Positions 47,166 through 56,012 of a DNA stretch of 62,141 bases are shown piece after piece. The notes beneath the pieces were generated by a model. The model saw only the letters and a program-made list of their open reading frames with translations. It was not told the DNA's origin and made no database searches. Origin of the DNA: a virus. Position 1 is the stretch's first letter; each line of letters opens with the position of its first letter. The position numbers were made by a program, and so were the translations under genes. The stretch is taken from positions 1 to 62,141 of IMG/VR virus record IMGVR_UViG_3300020057_000042. One strand, 5' to 3'.

Positions 47166-48929
47166 TTGCAACTACCTTCCAATCGTCGGCGTCCTTCGTT
47201 GACGGCGTCCGCTGCGCGCCCTTTGACGGCTGCGGCTACGCAGATCACGCGCTCGATCGCGAACCAGCAGTATGTCCTTCGGCTCGCGGCACCGTGGCAA
47301 ATCCGGGCGCTGTATTACGCGACCGCGATCCCCGAACTGAAATACGCTTCCAACTTCTACGCTCGGATGCTTCAGAAGATCCGCATTTACCCGGCGATCC
47401 TGCAAGACGACGGGAACCTGAAGCCGATCGAAGAGGGCTTGCCTTTGGAGTTGCTGAACCGGATTCAGGATCCGAGTGGAGGCAGAACGCAGATCCTGAC
47501 GATGTACGGCCAGTTGAAGTTCATCACCGGGGAATGCTATTTGTTCGGACGCAACATCGGGGGCAACGAAAAGTGGTCTGTGGTTTGGCGAGAGGAACTG
47601 CGTTTCGACGAGGCAGGCAAGGTCACGCATGTGATCGCCCCTCAGATCCCGATGGACGTGTTCCGCCTGTCAGACAACCATTACGAGGAGTTGCCTACAG
47701 GCTCGGCGGTTGCATACAAGATGTGGACTTCGTCGCCGAGGTTCTCGGGTTGGCCTACCTCTCCGATGGAAGGCGTGATGGAGATGGCCGAAGAACTGCT
47801 CGTGCTCTCCCAGTCGGTTCACGCGACAGCCACGTCAAGGCTCGTCAAGTCGAAACTGCTGTTTTTGCCTTCGGAGATGGAGCCTGCGCCGCTCGACACA
47901 AACGGCGACGAAGACCCTGCTTCCAGCCCGTACTTGCAGGATCTGACGCAGCACATCGAGAACGCGATCGACAACCCTGGGATCGCAGGATCATTGGCTC
48001 CGTTCATCACGTTCATGGACGGCGACCTGATCGCGTTGATCCGTGACATCAGTTTGCATGACCCGACGACCGACTATCTGGAGAAGGATTTGCGCAAGGA
48101 ATGCATCGAGCGCATCTCCTACGGTTTGGATTTGCCGCCCGAGGTGATCGAAGGAATGTCCGGCTCGAACCACTGGGGTTCGTGGATGATTACCGAGGAC
48201 ATGTGGCGCTCCCATGGAGCACCGATCGCGGAGCAGTTCTGCGACGACATCGGGGAGGCGTATTTGCGCCCAGCGTTGCGAGACGCGGGATACGACGACT
48301 GGAGAGAAGTTGTTGTTGCCTTCGACGCTTCCGCTGTGGTTGTCAACCCCGATCGTTCCAAGGATGCGGATGCGGCGATGGACCGAGGCGAGTTGTCGGG
48401 GTTTGGCTACCGGAAGATGAAGAACATCCCCGATGAGTGGGCACCCTCGGATGAGGAACGGCGGATGTATCTGGCGATGAAAGTCAAGAACAGCACGGGC
48501 GGCGAGATCGCGTCGGACACGGGTGAGAAGCCTCCTGGTGAACCCGGTGACGTGTCGGAAGGCAACAACATGCCTGCCTCGGCGTTCCAGGGTGCTGCTG
48601 AACTGGCGCTGCATCGTTGTCGAGAGCTTGCCGGATCGAGGATCAGGTCGAGGCGCAAATCGTGTCCTGGCTGTCTCGATGAGGTGCAGCACATTGAGAA
48701 CGGCCTCGTCGCCTCAGCACTCGGAGTGGAAGGACTCATTCCCCTCGGAGCACCTGATCCGCTGGAACTCGTTGCCGGTGGAGCGGACTCTTTCAAGTCG
48801 CTTCTGATGGGATGGGGGAATAACGAGTCGTCGGCTGCGGCGGTCGCGAAGATGCTGGAGATGCACGCCGCCCGCACCCTGTTCCATGACAAGCCCCCGA
48901 AGATCCCTGCGAGCCTGGAGATCGTGTGA
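47166..48929 (+). CDS. Portal protein
   Basis: 587 residues from TTG 47166; TTG 47199 is a possible start. Central region with LKYASNFYARMLQKIRIYPA, YLFGRNIGG, YGLDLPPEVIEGMSGSNHWGSW and the helical FCDDIGEAYLRPALRDAG resembles siphophage portals of the SPP1/HK97-like lineage. Forms the dodecameric ring at the packaging vertex. C-terminal 120 residues carry CPGCL. Confidence 0.88.
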   Translation: MQLPSNRRRPSLTASAARPLTAAATQITRSIANQQYVLRLAAPWQIRALYYATAIPELKYASNFYARMLQKIRIYPAILQDDGNLKPIEEGLPLELLNRIQDPSGGRTQILTMYGQLKFITGECYLFGRNIGGNEKWSVVWREELRFDEAGKVTHVIAPQIPMDVFRLSDNHYEELPTGSAVAYKMWTSSPRFSGWPTSPMEGVMEMAEELLVLSQSVHATATSRLVKSKLLFLPSEMEPAPLDTNGDEDPASSPYLQDLTQHIENAIDNPGIAGSLAPFITFMDGDLIALIRDISLHDPTTDYLEKDLRKECIERISYGLDLPPEVIEGMSGSNHWGSWMITEDMWRSHGAPIAEQFCDDIGEAYLRPALRDAGYDDWREVVVAFDASAVVVNPDRSKDADAAMDRGELSGFGYRKMKNIPDEWAPSDEERRMYLAMKVKNSTGGEIASDTGEKPPGEPGDVSEGNNMPASAFQGAAELALHRCRELAGSRIRSRRKSCPGCLDEVQHIENGLVASALGVEGLIPLGAPDPLELVAGGADSFKSLLMGWGNNESSAAAVAKMLEMHAARTLFHDKPPKIPASLEIV

Positions 48930-51592
48930 GCATCGAGGAGTTCAACCGGCTCGTCGAGCAAGCCTACGAGGCTGCGTTCTCGTTCGAGGTGCAGTTGATC
49001 GAGGTGTACGAACGCGCCTACGCACGGCAGGGGGACCTTGCCATCCATCTGTTTGAGCAGGAAACGGGGATGGCCGCTGCTCGGATTGCGGAAAGAGCCT
49101 CGTTGCGCCTGAAGGCAGACGCATGGACACCTCCGGTCATCCAGACTCTGACGAACGGGATGAGCGAGCAGGAAGTCGACGAGGCCAACCGGGTGCGTGA
49201 CGAAGCCGCAGCCGCGATCATGGCGGTGTTCCTGACGCTCGGGATCACAGGTTTCGCGATCGACTTCATGGAGTCCATTTCCCTGCGAGCGCAAGTGAAC
49301 TTCGAGCAGGAGCTTCTGCGGAACCTACGCAAGATCGTGGCTGACTCGTTCGCGGCAGGCAAGACAGCTGAGGAAACGGCAGTGGCGATCCGCGAGACGT
49401 TTACGAACGTCACTCGCGTCTCATCCGAGATGCTTGCGCAAACAGAGTTGACGGCTCTCGTGAACGAGCGCTCGGTGGTCGCTGCTCAGAAAGCGTTTCC
49501 CGACGGCGTCTCGAAAACGTGGTTGAGTGTCGGTGACAACCGGGTGCGAGCAGCCCACGCAGCAGCAGTAGGGCAGACCGTTCCGATTGACCAGCCTTTC
49601 TCGGTGGGCGGGGCGAGCCTCATGTACCCCGGCGATCCCACTGGGCCACTCCGGCTTGTCGCTCGTTGCAGATGTAGGCTTTCGTACACTGATGAGCCAA
49701 CTACTATCACAGCAGCAGCGCGTCCCGACGTGAGCGAACTGGCGATGATCGCTGTCTACCCGACACCAGATGAGCAGGATGCGATCTCTACCTCTGGCGG
49801 GAATCCTGCCGAGACGATGCACTGCACGATGGTTTTTCTCGGCGAGGTAGCGAACATTGATCTTGCGGCGGCAGGACGAGCGGTGGCGCGAGTGGCGAGG
49901 AACACCGAAGCGATGAGCGGCAAGGTCGGAGGCGTCGGAATGTTCGCCGAGGGGCCGGATGGTTTCCCGTCTCTCGCGATCCCGAATGTCTCTGGACTCT
50001 CGATGCTGCGCGTTCGACTCGTCGATGCCTTGGCGGCAGAAGGTGTTGATTTACCTTCCGAGCACGACTGGGTCCCCCACATGACGATCGCCTACCAAGC
50101 AGATGCTTCCCTACCCGACCTTGCGGTGATCGGTTCGCCGCTCACCTTTGATTCTGTGTCGCTTGTTGTTGCCGACGAACGCACTGACTACACGCTCGGA
50201 ACGCTAGTCGCGTCCGCGCAGGAGGATACCCTGATGAGCATGATTCAGAACGATACAGCGCCCCAAGAGACTTCCTACCTGCGTCTCGGGGACAGCCTCC
50301 AGCCAATCCCATACAACACTGCTACCAACACGAATTTCGCGACCATCACGATCTCGACTGACACGACGAACGAGGATGCACGGATGGGAGTGGCTGACGG
50401 AGCGCCGTGGCGTGCCCTGCTCGCCGTCGAAGGCGTCGTGACTGAAGACGGCAGGATGCTCGCCGAGGGATCGTTGACGTGGCGTGACCTTCCTCTCTCG
50501 CTGATGGCTTTGGACTTCACGGGGCCGGGAGGGCATGAGGGCGCGAGAGTCGCAGGGAGGATCGACAACATTTGGCGGGACGGCAGCGAGGTGTGGGGCG
50601 AAGGTGTGTTCAACACCGACGAGTTCGGGGCGCACATCGAAGAACTTGTCGCGAACCAGTCTTTGCGGGGCAACTCGATCGACCCGGCTGTGCTCGCCTA
50701 CGAATACCGCCATCGTGAGACGGGAATGGTTGTCGAGGGCGACGACCTGATGGAAGCGATGATGAACGACCATCCTCTCGTCACCGTTTTCCTGGAGGCG
50801 ATCATCATGGCTTCCACTGTCTGTAGCACCCCTGCGATCGGTGAGGCGACGATCATGCTCGCTTCCGGTGTGATGCGCACCGTCTGGTTCGAGGAGCAGA
50901 ACCGCGAAGTGATGACGGCTTCAGCAGCGGGGATGGTTCCGCTGCATCCTCCCTCTTCATGGTTCGCTGATCCGAGGCTGAAAGAGCCGACAGCCTTGAC
51001 GATCACGCCGGAAGGCAAGGTGTTCGGCCACGCGGCCCTCTGGAACTCCTGTCACATCGGGGAGCCATCGGGACCGGGCGTGTGTGTGCCGCCTCCTCGT
51101 TCGGGAATGAACTACGAGATTTTCCATCATGGCGCATGTCAGACCGAGGAAGGACACGACGTGGTGGTGGGCCAGTTGACGCTCGGCACCCTTCATGCGG
51201 GTTCCGATCTTGGCTGGAAGGCGACGATGGAGCACTACGAGCATTCGGGCCTTGCCTTCGCCGACGTTCACGCTTATGAAGACCGCTTTGGGATCGTCGT
51301 CGCCGGTGCTCTCAGGCCGGACGTTCCTGCGGAGAAGGTCAGGGAAGCGAAAGCGGGGGCGCTGAGCGGCGACTGGCGGCAGGTGATCGGACGCGGCCTG
51401 GAGTTCCTGGCGGCGCTTGTCGTCAACGTGCCGGGGTTCCCGATCCCGCGTCCTTCCGCTCACATCGTCGCGTCCGCCTCGGGTGAGGAAGAGATCGTGT
51501 CGCTTGTGGCTGCGGGGATGGTGGAGCCGTGCGACTGCGAGGAACAGATGAGTGACCGCGAGTTCCTCCGCAAGATCCGTGCTCTCACCTAA
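48926..51592 (+). CDS. MuF - 2H phosphoesterase - capsid maturation protease fusion
   Basis: 888 residues, GTG start overlapping the portal stop (GTGA). Residues ~1-255: MuF/SPP1 gp7 head protein, with TWLSVGDNRVRAAH and YPGDP before a CRCRLSY end (199-254). Residues ~265-430: a 2H phosphoesterase with HCTMVFLG (His299-Thr301) and HMTIAY (His385-Thr387), 86 residues apart. Residues ~490-888: capsid maturation protease of the actinophage type (EGVVTEDGRMLAEGSLTWRD, LRGNSID with the Ser, later SGDWR). The first and last parts are often fused in actinophages; the inserted enzyme is unusual. The whole protein enters the capsid, so the enzyme could be delivered into the host. Confidence 0.85.
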   Translation: MSIEEFNRLVEQAYEAAFSFEVQLIEVYERAYARQGDLAIHLFEQETGMAAARIAERASLRLKADAWTPPVIQTLTNGMSEQEVDEANRVRDEAAAAIMAVFLTLGITGFAIDFMESISLRAQVNFEQELLRNLRKIVADSFAAGKTAEETAVAIRETFTNVTRVSSEMLAQTELTALVNERSVVAAQKAFPDGVSKTWLSVGDNRVRAAHAAAVGQTVPIDQPFSVGGASLMYPGDPTGPLRLVARCRCRLSYTDEPTTITAAARPDVSELAMIAVYPTPDEQDAISTSGGNPAETMHCTMVFLGEVANIDLAAAGRAVARVARNTEAMSGKVGGVGMFAEGPDGFPSLAIPNVSGLSMLRVRLVDALAAEGVDLPSEHDWVPHMTIAYQADASLPDLAVIGSPLTFDSVSLVVADERTDYTLGTLVASAQEDTLMSMIQNDTAPQETSYLRLGDSLQPIPYNTATNTNFATITISTDTTNEDARMGVADGAPWRALLAVEGVVTEDGRMLAEGSLTWRDLPLSLMALDFTGPGGHEGARVAGRIDNIWRDGSEVWGEGVFNTDEFGAHIEELVANQSLRGNSIDPAVLAYEYRHRETGMVVEGDDLMEAMMNDHPLVTVFLEAIIMASTVCSTPAIGEATIMLASGVMRTVWFEEQNREVMTASAAGMVPLHPPSSWFADPRLKEPTALTITPEGKVFGHAALWNSCHIGEPSGPGVCVPPPRSGMNYEIFHHGACQTEEGHDVVVGQLTLGTLHAGSDLGWKATMEHYEHSGLAFADVHAYEDRFGIVVAGALRPDVPAEKVREAKAGALSGDWRQVIGRGLEFLAALVVNVPGFPIPRPSAHIVASASGEEEIVSLVAAGMVEPCDCEEQMSDREFLRKIRALT

Positions 51593-52250
51593 AGTCGTTT
51601 ACCGCATCCAGTCGCACCCTTCCCGCAGGCTGCTGCGTGAACGCCTGCTTGCAGGACTCCCAGAATGCAACGTGCAGGTTGTGGAGCACGAATCCGATCC
51701 CCCTTCGCCCTGGGCTGGTTACAAGGCGTGTCTCCAGTCTCTCGCTGACGAAGACTTCACGCACGCGGTCGTGATCCAAGACGACGGAATCGTCTGCAAC
51801 AATTTCCCGCTGGCGGTAAGCCGAGTCATCGAAGCGGTGCCCGACAATCCCGTCTGCCTGTTCCTGCCGATGGTGTCAGCGACGAAACGACAGGCGATGC
51901 TCGCAGGCAAAGCAGGACACCATTTCGTCGAGCTTCTCCCTCGCGGCTTCATGCCTGTCGTCGGTGTCATCTGGCCGAAGAAGCAGGCGCTCGACTTCCT
52001 CTCCTGGTCAGCCACCTCCCCGGCTCTCGTGCGAAGAAACGGCGAACGAATAGAGCACCGCTCTGACGACGCGATGGCACACCTGTTTGCCAAAGTCACT
52101 CGCGTCAAGGTGTTCGCGACAATCCCGTCCCTCGTTCAGCATCCCGACGACGCCCCCTCCACCATCTCTCGCAAACCCGGAGGACGCACAGCCCTTTTCT
52201 GGCATGGAGATAACTGGGATCCGTTGACTGTTGACTGGGTTTCCCCATAG
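51552..52250 (+). CDS. Glycosyltransferase-like protein
   Basis: 232 residues from GTG 51552 (GAGGA 8 bases upstream); GTG 51579 is an alternative. VVYRIQSHPSR, then PSPWAGYKACLQSL and THAVVIQDDGIVCNNF (QDD acidic pair) look like a GT-A fold of the type found in phage virion-glycosylating enzymes. It lies between protease and capsid genes, which suggests the capsid or tail is a target. Confidence 0.55.
   Translation: MTASSSARSVLSPKVVYRIQSHPSRRLLRERLLAGLPECNVQVVEHESDPPSPWAGYKACLQSLADEDFTHAVVIQDDGIVCNNFPLAVSRVIEAVPDNPVCLFLPMVSATKRQAMLAGKAGHHFVELLPRGFMPVVGVIWPKKQALDFLSWSATSPALVRRNGERIEHRSDDAMAHLFAKVTRVKVFATIPSLVQHPDDAPSTISRKPGGRTALFWHGDNWDPLTVDWVSP
51805..51818 (+). repeat. Dispersed 14-bp element (imperfect)
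   Basis: TCCCGCTGGCGGTA, one base off, inside the glycosyltransferase-like gene at 51552. Confidence 0.45.
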
Positions 52251-52495
52251 CATCCACCCCCCTTCTTCGGGATGGATAGATCACGAGATATTCCACTGAG
52301 TCCAGAGTTTTGAGGGTAGCGCCCCTTCTACGCATGAGGCTTCGGGTTGCCCAACCTAGTCATCGTGACGCAACGTTCGCGCTCGATCTGCCACAAGGCC
52401 ACCCGCTTGTATCTATTCCCAGAATGTCGGATGCCTGCCCGAAGCCGTACCAGTCAGTCCGGCTCTCTCAGAGGTTTTCGTGGAGGCCGTCCTGA

Positions 52496-52738
52496 TTAGC
52501 CTCGCGGTCCTCGTATGGTGCGGGGCTTTCCGTTGATGTAGGCGACGAACGGAAACTTGGTGTTTTCTGGCGCGACGGTTTTGCTTTGCAGCGCTTCTTC
52601 CTTCGGCTCGTCGCTGCCGGGTTTGCCCACGTCCTTGTAGTGGTAGCGCGTCTTTTTTGAGCGACGTGGGTTTATTGCTCCGGCCGGGAGGACGGTGACG
52701 GTGAATACCTTTCCGCCCCTGATCTCTGTGTGTTCCAA
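52496..52738 (-). CDS. Antisense-oriented small basic protein
   Basis: 80 residues from TTG 52738 (GGAGG upstream); a longer form from ATG 52888 has no SD. KVFTVTVLPAGAINPRRSKK, RYHYKDVGKPG and a C-terminal PFVAYINGKPRTIRG. It is the only non-HNH minus-strand gene inside the late structural region. Function unknown. Confidence 0.5.
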   Translation of the reverse strand: MEHTEIRGGKVFTVTVLPAGAINPRRSKKTRYHYKDVGKPGSDEPKEEALQSKTVAPENTKFPFVAYINGKPRTIRGPRG

Positions 52739-52935
52739 GTGCTCCTCCCACAACGGTTGAACATCACGCTGCGGTGGTACACTCACAACGTGGCTGGCGT
52801 CACGAAAGTAGCACAGCGAAGGGTCTGACGGCAAATCGGTTCTTCGTTCTAGGAAGCGGCTCCCGGATGGGGGCCGTTTCTGTGCCATAATCCGCTTATG
52901 ACGTTCCTCGCTCTGAGGCTAGAACAAACTAGCTA

Positions 52936-52959
52936 GGGTGGCACTCAATGGTGCCGCCC
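52936..52959 (+). promoter_or_regulatory. Hairpin just upstream of an SD
   Basis: GGGTGGCAC (52936-52944) pairs with GTGCCGCCC (52951-52959; one G-U), then AAAGGAG follows directly. This could modulate translation of the 52974 gene or stabilise the 5' end of its mRNA. Confidence 0.45.
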
Positions 52960-52973
52960 GAAAGGAGTGACCC

Positions 52974-53267
52974 ATGAGAAGGTGGCACAAGGAACACGGC
53001 CTGATGTTGAGGCGATGGAAGCAGGAGATGGATTTGCACGGCTACGACTGGCGCAACCCTCCCAAGTTGAGCTGCGTCTCAAACGAGCAGGGAGTCGGGG
53101 GAACTTGTCATTGCGCGGCTGGAATCGGCTCGATGCGTAAGCGCACTCCACTTGACTGTGGGAAGCCCAGGTGTGGTACCTGCCACGGGGAGAAGTTCTA
53201 TGCTCCAAAGCGACGTGGGGAAAAAAGGCGAGAGGCAATTCGGTTTGATGTCGCAGCGGAGGGGTAG
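52974..53267 (+). CDS. Small cysteine-rich protein
   Basis: 97 residues, SD AAAGGAGTGA. CVSNEQGVGGTCHCAAGIG and CGKPRCGTCHGEKF suggest two zinc sites; the start is rich in Trp, Lys and Arg. Found before the capsid gene. Function unknown. Confidence 0.6.
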   Translation: MRRWHKEHGLMLRRWKQEMDLHGYDWRNPPKLSCVSNEQGVGGTCHCAAGIGSMRKRTPLDCGKPRCGTCHGEKFYAPKRRGEKRREAIRFDVAAEG

Positions 53268-53297
53268 AATCCAAGTACCCCAAGGCAAGGAGGCAGG

Positions 53298-53489
53298 ATG
53301 GCGAAAGCCAAGGTCGGTGACATCGTGAAAGCAGATTTCGGTCAGGGCGTCGAGTACGGTCTGCTCGTCAAGGACGGCGACGACAAGGACACCGTTGTTC
53401 CGCTCGGCAAGGGCGAGGCCCTTGCGTACCGTGAGCCAGCGGACTACGACGCGGCCGGATCGGGCCTCACCTGGCACAACGCCAAGTAG
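53298..53489 (+). CDS. Small acidic protein
   Basis: 63 residues, SD AAGGAGG. VGDIVKADFGQGVEYGLLVKDGDDKDTVVPL, an SH3-like small beta barrel by pattern. Followed by a terminator. Function unknown. Confidence 0.65.
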   Translation: MAKAKVGDIVKADFGQGVEYGLLVKDGDDKDTVVPLGKGEALAYREPADYDAAGSGLTWHNAK

Positions 53490-53492
53490 GCG

Positions 53493-53506
53493 TACCGCCA
53501 GCGGTA
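53493..53506 (-). repeat. Dispersed 14-bp element
   Basis: Exact TACCGC-TG-GCGGTA on the minus strand, in the gap between the small acidic gene and the terminator before the capsid promoter. Confidence 0.6.
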
Positions 53507-53508
53507 AC

Positions 53509-53538
53509 AAAAGGGCCGGGAGCGATCTCGGCCCTTTC
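53509..53538 (+). terminator. Rho-independent terminator before capsid gene
   Basis: AAAGGGCCG (about 53510-53518) pairs with CGGCCCTTT (53529-53537) followed by CTGT; a 10-base loop. It separates the preceding small genes from the promoter of the capsid operon. Confidence 0.7.
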
Positions 53539-53552
53539 TGTGCCCGAACCTA

Positions 53553-53580
53553 TTGACACGTCCTCAACGGCAGGTACTCT
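53553..53580 (+). promoter_or_regulatory. Capsid-operon promoter
   Basis: Perfect TTGACA (53553-53558), 16-base spacer, TACTCT (53575-53580). About 100 bases upstream of the capsid ATG, after a terminator, so it probably gives the capsid gene extra transcription. Confidence 0.7.
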
Positions 53581-53680
53581 GCTTTCAGTAGTCGCGGTCA
53601 GCATGACGCGCGGGTATTAGCCGGGTCAGCATGACCTTCGGCGAGACATGAAACATCCCACGTCTCACTGAAGGAGCATC

Positions 53681-55351
53681 ATGGACACCTTGTTTCCCGC
53701 AGTACCCGAGGATCTCGCCTCCCTTTCCGACGAGGATCTCACTTCCCTCATCGACGAGCACGTCGCCGGTCGCCTGATGATCCGCGAGCAGAACGCCGAA
53801 TTCCTCGGCGACCTGAACGCACTCCAGATCGTCGAGCAGGCCCGCGTCGGCAAGACGCAGCACGAAGCTCTTCTCGCCTACAAGGAGACGCTCGTCGAAG
53901 CCGAGCAGAACTTCGAGGCCGAGATCGCTGCCCTCACCGAGATCGAGGCAGTCGTCGAGGAGCCGGTTGCAGAACTGGCCGCAGACATCGAAGAGGACGA
54001 CGCCCCTGTTGACGGTGACGGTGACGCAGCCGTTGTCGTCGAGGAAGAGGTTGTTGTCGCTTCCGCCCCTGTCCTTCGTCGTCCTCCGGCCCCGAGCCGC
54101 GAGCGCGTCGGCGTCACAGCGGAAGTCGAGACGGGTGCTGTTCTCACGGCAGCCGCGAACCTCGAAGGCGTCCAGGCCGGACAGCCGCTCGATCCCTCCC
54201 ATCTCGCAAAGATCCTGCTTCAGACATCGAAGCGTCTCGGCAAGCCGTCACACGCTGACGGCGGACGCGAGGAGCGCTACCTCCTCGCATCAGCCCAGTA
54301 CCGTTTCCCCGCCGAGAGGATCCTGACGGGCGACATCGAGTCGAACGCCCAGAAGATCCGTTCGCTCCGCAACTCGGAAGGCAACTCCCTCGTCGCTTCC
54401 GGTGGGCTGTGTGCTCCCCTGACACCGCTCTACACGATCCCGCAGTTCGCAACGAACGCCCGCCCCGTCAGGGATGCGCTCGTCAGCTTCCAGGCGGATC
54501 GCGGCGGAGTCAACGTCCCGGTTCCCACAACCCTCGCTTCGGCAGCGGATGCGATCACGGTCATCAGCGAGGCCGACGACGCTCTCGGTGGCACGTTCGC
54601 CACCAAGTCGTGTCTCGATCAGACGTGCCTCTCGTTCGTCGAGACGGCAGTGACGATCATCAGCCACTGCCGCGAGTACGGCAACCTGAACGCAAGGGCG
54701 TGGCCGGAGTCGATCGCCTTCGAGAACGAACTGACGATGGCCGAGCACGCCAGAGTCGCAGAGGGCTTCCTGCTCGACCGGATCAAGACCCTCTCGATCA
54801 ACGTCACGACTGCGAACACCTACTCGACGACCAACGACCTGATCTACGCGATCACACGGGCCGTCTCGGGAATCAGGTATCGGCTTCGCACGTCGCCGGA
54901 CTTCCGCTTCCGGGCGCTCCTGCCGGTCTGGATCGCCGACATGATGGTCAGTGACATCTCGGCAACCCAGTTCGACAGGTTCGTCTCACGCGAGCGCGTC
55001 AGAGGCATTCTGCGTGAAGCAGGAGTGGAGCCGTCGTTCTACCTGGACACGCCGTCCACGGGAACCACGCAGGGCTTCGCCGACGAAGCAGCCGGTGCCC
55101 TCGATGACTTCCCCGACGAAGTGCAGTGGGCGCTCTTCCCCGAAGGCGCGTTCATCCACGTCGACGGCGGTAGTCTGGATCTTGGGCTTGTTCGTGATAG
55201 TACCCTCAATAGTACCAATGACTTCCAGTTCTTTGGTGAAACTTTTGAGAACGTGGCGCGTCTTGCGCCCGCCCAGGCAGCACTCTGGGTCACTTCCACC
55301 GTGTGCCCGAGCGGCGAGTTCCCGTCCCTGACGACGGCGCTTTCCTGCTAG
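53681..55351 (+). CDS. Major capsid protein with N-terminal scaffold domain
   Basis: 556 residues, SD GAAGGAG. Residues 1-165 are acidic and helical with an acidic Val-rich tract (DGDGDAAVVVEEEVVVAS), as in HK97-like delta/scaffold domains that the protease encoded at 48926 would remove. Residues 165-556 have the HK97-fold pattern (RPVRDALVSFQADRGGV, then RTSPDFRFRALLPVWIADMM). Cysteine-bearing end. Confidence 0.85.
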   Translation: MDTLFPAVPEDLASLSDEDLTSLIDEHVAGRLMIREQNAEFLGDLNALQIVEQARVGKTQHEALLAYKETLVEAEQNFEAEIAALTEIEAVVEEPVAELAADIEEDDAPVDGDGDAAVVVEEEVVVASAPVLRRPPAPSRERVGVTAEVETGAVLTAAANLEGVQAGQPLDPSHLAKILLQTSKRLGKPSHADGGREERYLLASAQYRFPAERILTGDIESNAQKIRSLRNSEGNSLVASGGLCAPLTPLYTIPQFATNARPVRDALVSFQADRGGVNVPVPTTLASAADAITVISEADDALGGTFATKSCLDQTCLSFVETAVTIISHCREYGNLNARAWPESIAFENELTMAEHARVAEGFLLDRIKTLSINVTTANTYSTTNDLIYAITRAVSGIRYRLRTSPDFRFRALLPVWIADMMVSDISATQFDRFVSRERVRGILREAGVEPSFYLDTPSTGTTQGFADEAAGALDDFPDEVQWALFPEGAFIHVDGGSLDLGLVRDSTLNSTNDFQFFGETFENVARLAPAQAALWVTSTVCPSGEFPSLTTALSC

Positions 55352-55362
55352 GCGAATAACCG

Positions 55363-55408
55363 AAAGGAGGCTGTGAGATGACAAACCAATTGGCTCACAG
55401 CCTCCTTT
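55363..55408. terminator. Bidirectional hairpin terminator after capsid gene
   Basis: Perfect 15-bp stem AAAGGAGGCTGTGAG / CTCACAGCCTCCTTT (55363-55377 and 55394-55408). The rightward capsid gene ends at 55351 and the leftward HNH gene ends at 55411, so it can end both transcripts. The left arm contains a GGAGG that a hairpin would sequester. Confidence 0.75.
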
Positions 55409-55410
55409 CA

Positions 55411-55926
55411 TCACTCCCCGAGAGGAACCCTCTTCAACCTCGTGACATGCGTCTTACTCACACCGAACCGCTTGGCAATTGCCCTATGAGTTCCCTCCGC
55501 AAGTTGGATCGCGAGGCGAACGTCATTGGGGATCTTCCGATGAAGTTTCGGATGCTCTGTGGAGGCGATCAACTGCAAATGGTCAAGTCTGATACACGAC
55601 TTGTTGTTGCAAAGATGGTGGAGATGGGTTCCTTCAGGTTGGGGGCCGTGGGCCTTTTTCCAGCGGAGGCGCATGATCCTTCCACTGAATTCCTTAGCAC
55701 CAAGACCTACGGCATACCCGCGATCAATTTTTCCAGTCCACAACCAACAGGTCGTGGCGTATCCCGCGTCGATAACGACGTAACCATCTCGGTAAGGGCG
55801 GTCATTGTGACCTTTCGCGTAGTTCGCAAAGTCACCCTTGCGTTGGCCTCGTTCGGCTCGCGTGTGACTAACGATTCTCGTCTGCTGGCCGCATCCGCAG
55901 TGACATTTTCCAGTAGGGTTATTCAT
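55411..55926 (-). CDS. HNH homing endonuclease behind capsid gene
   Basis: 171 residues from ATG 55926 (SD AAGGAGG). CHCGCGQQTRI zinc start, CWLWTGKIDRGYAV, HLHHLCNNKSCIRLDHLQLIAS (HNH core) and a C-terminal helix-turn-helix (THRAIAKRFGVSKTHVTRLK). Inserted opposite to the late operon in the capsid-to-tail interval. A selfish element. Confidence 0.85.
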   Translation of the reverse strand: MNNPTGKCHCGCGQQTRIVSHTRAERGQRKGDFANYAKGHNDRPYRDGYVVIDAGYATTCWLWTGKIDRGYAVGLGAKEFSGRIMRLRWKKAHGPQPEGTHLHHLCNNKSCIRLDHLQLIASTEHPKLHRKIPNDVRLAIQLAEGTHRAIAKRFGVSKTHVTRLKRVPLGE

Positions 55927-56012
55927 GGGACGGCCTCCTTGCGCGAGGTGACCCTTGGGGGTCGAAGCGTTCAGGCGCTTCGACCTCATCATATCGCAGC
56001 GGGGGTGATCTA

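Noticed and set aside
52840-52870. Hairpin-like GGCTCCCGG / GGGGGCCG near 52845
   Set aside because: Stem is interrupted and not followed by a clear U-tract; too weak to call a terminator.
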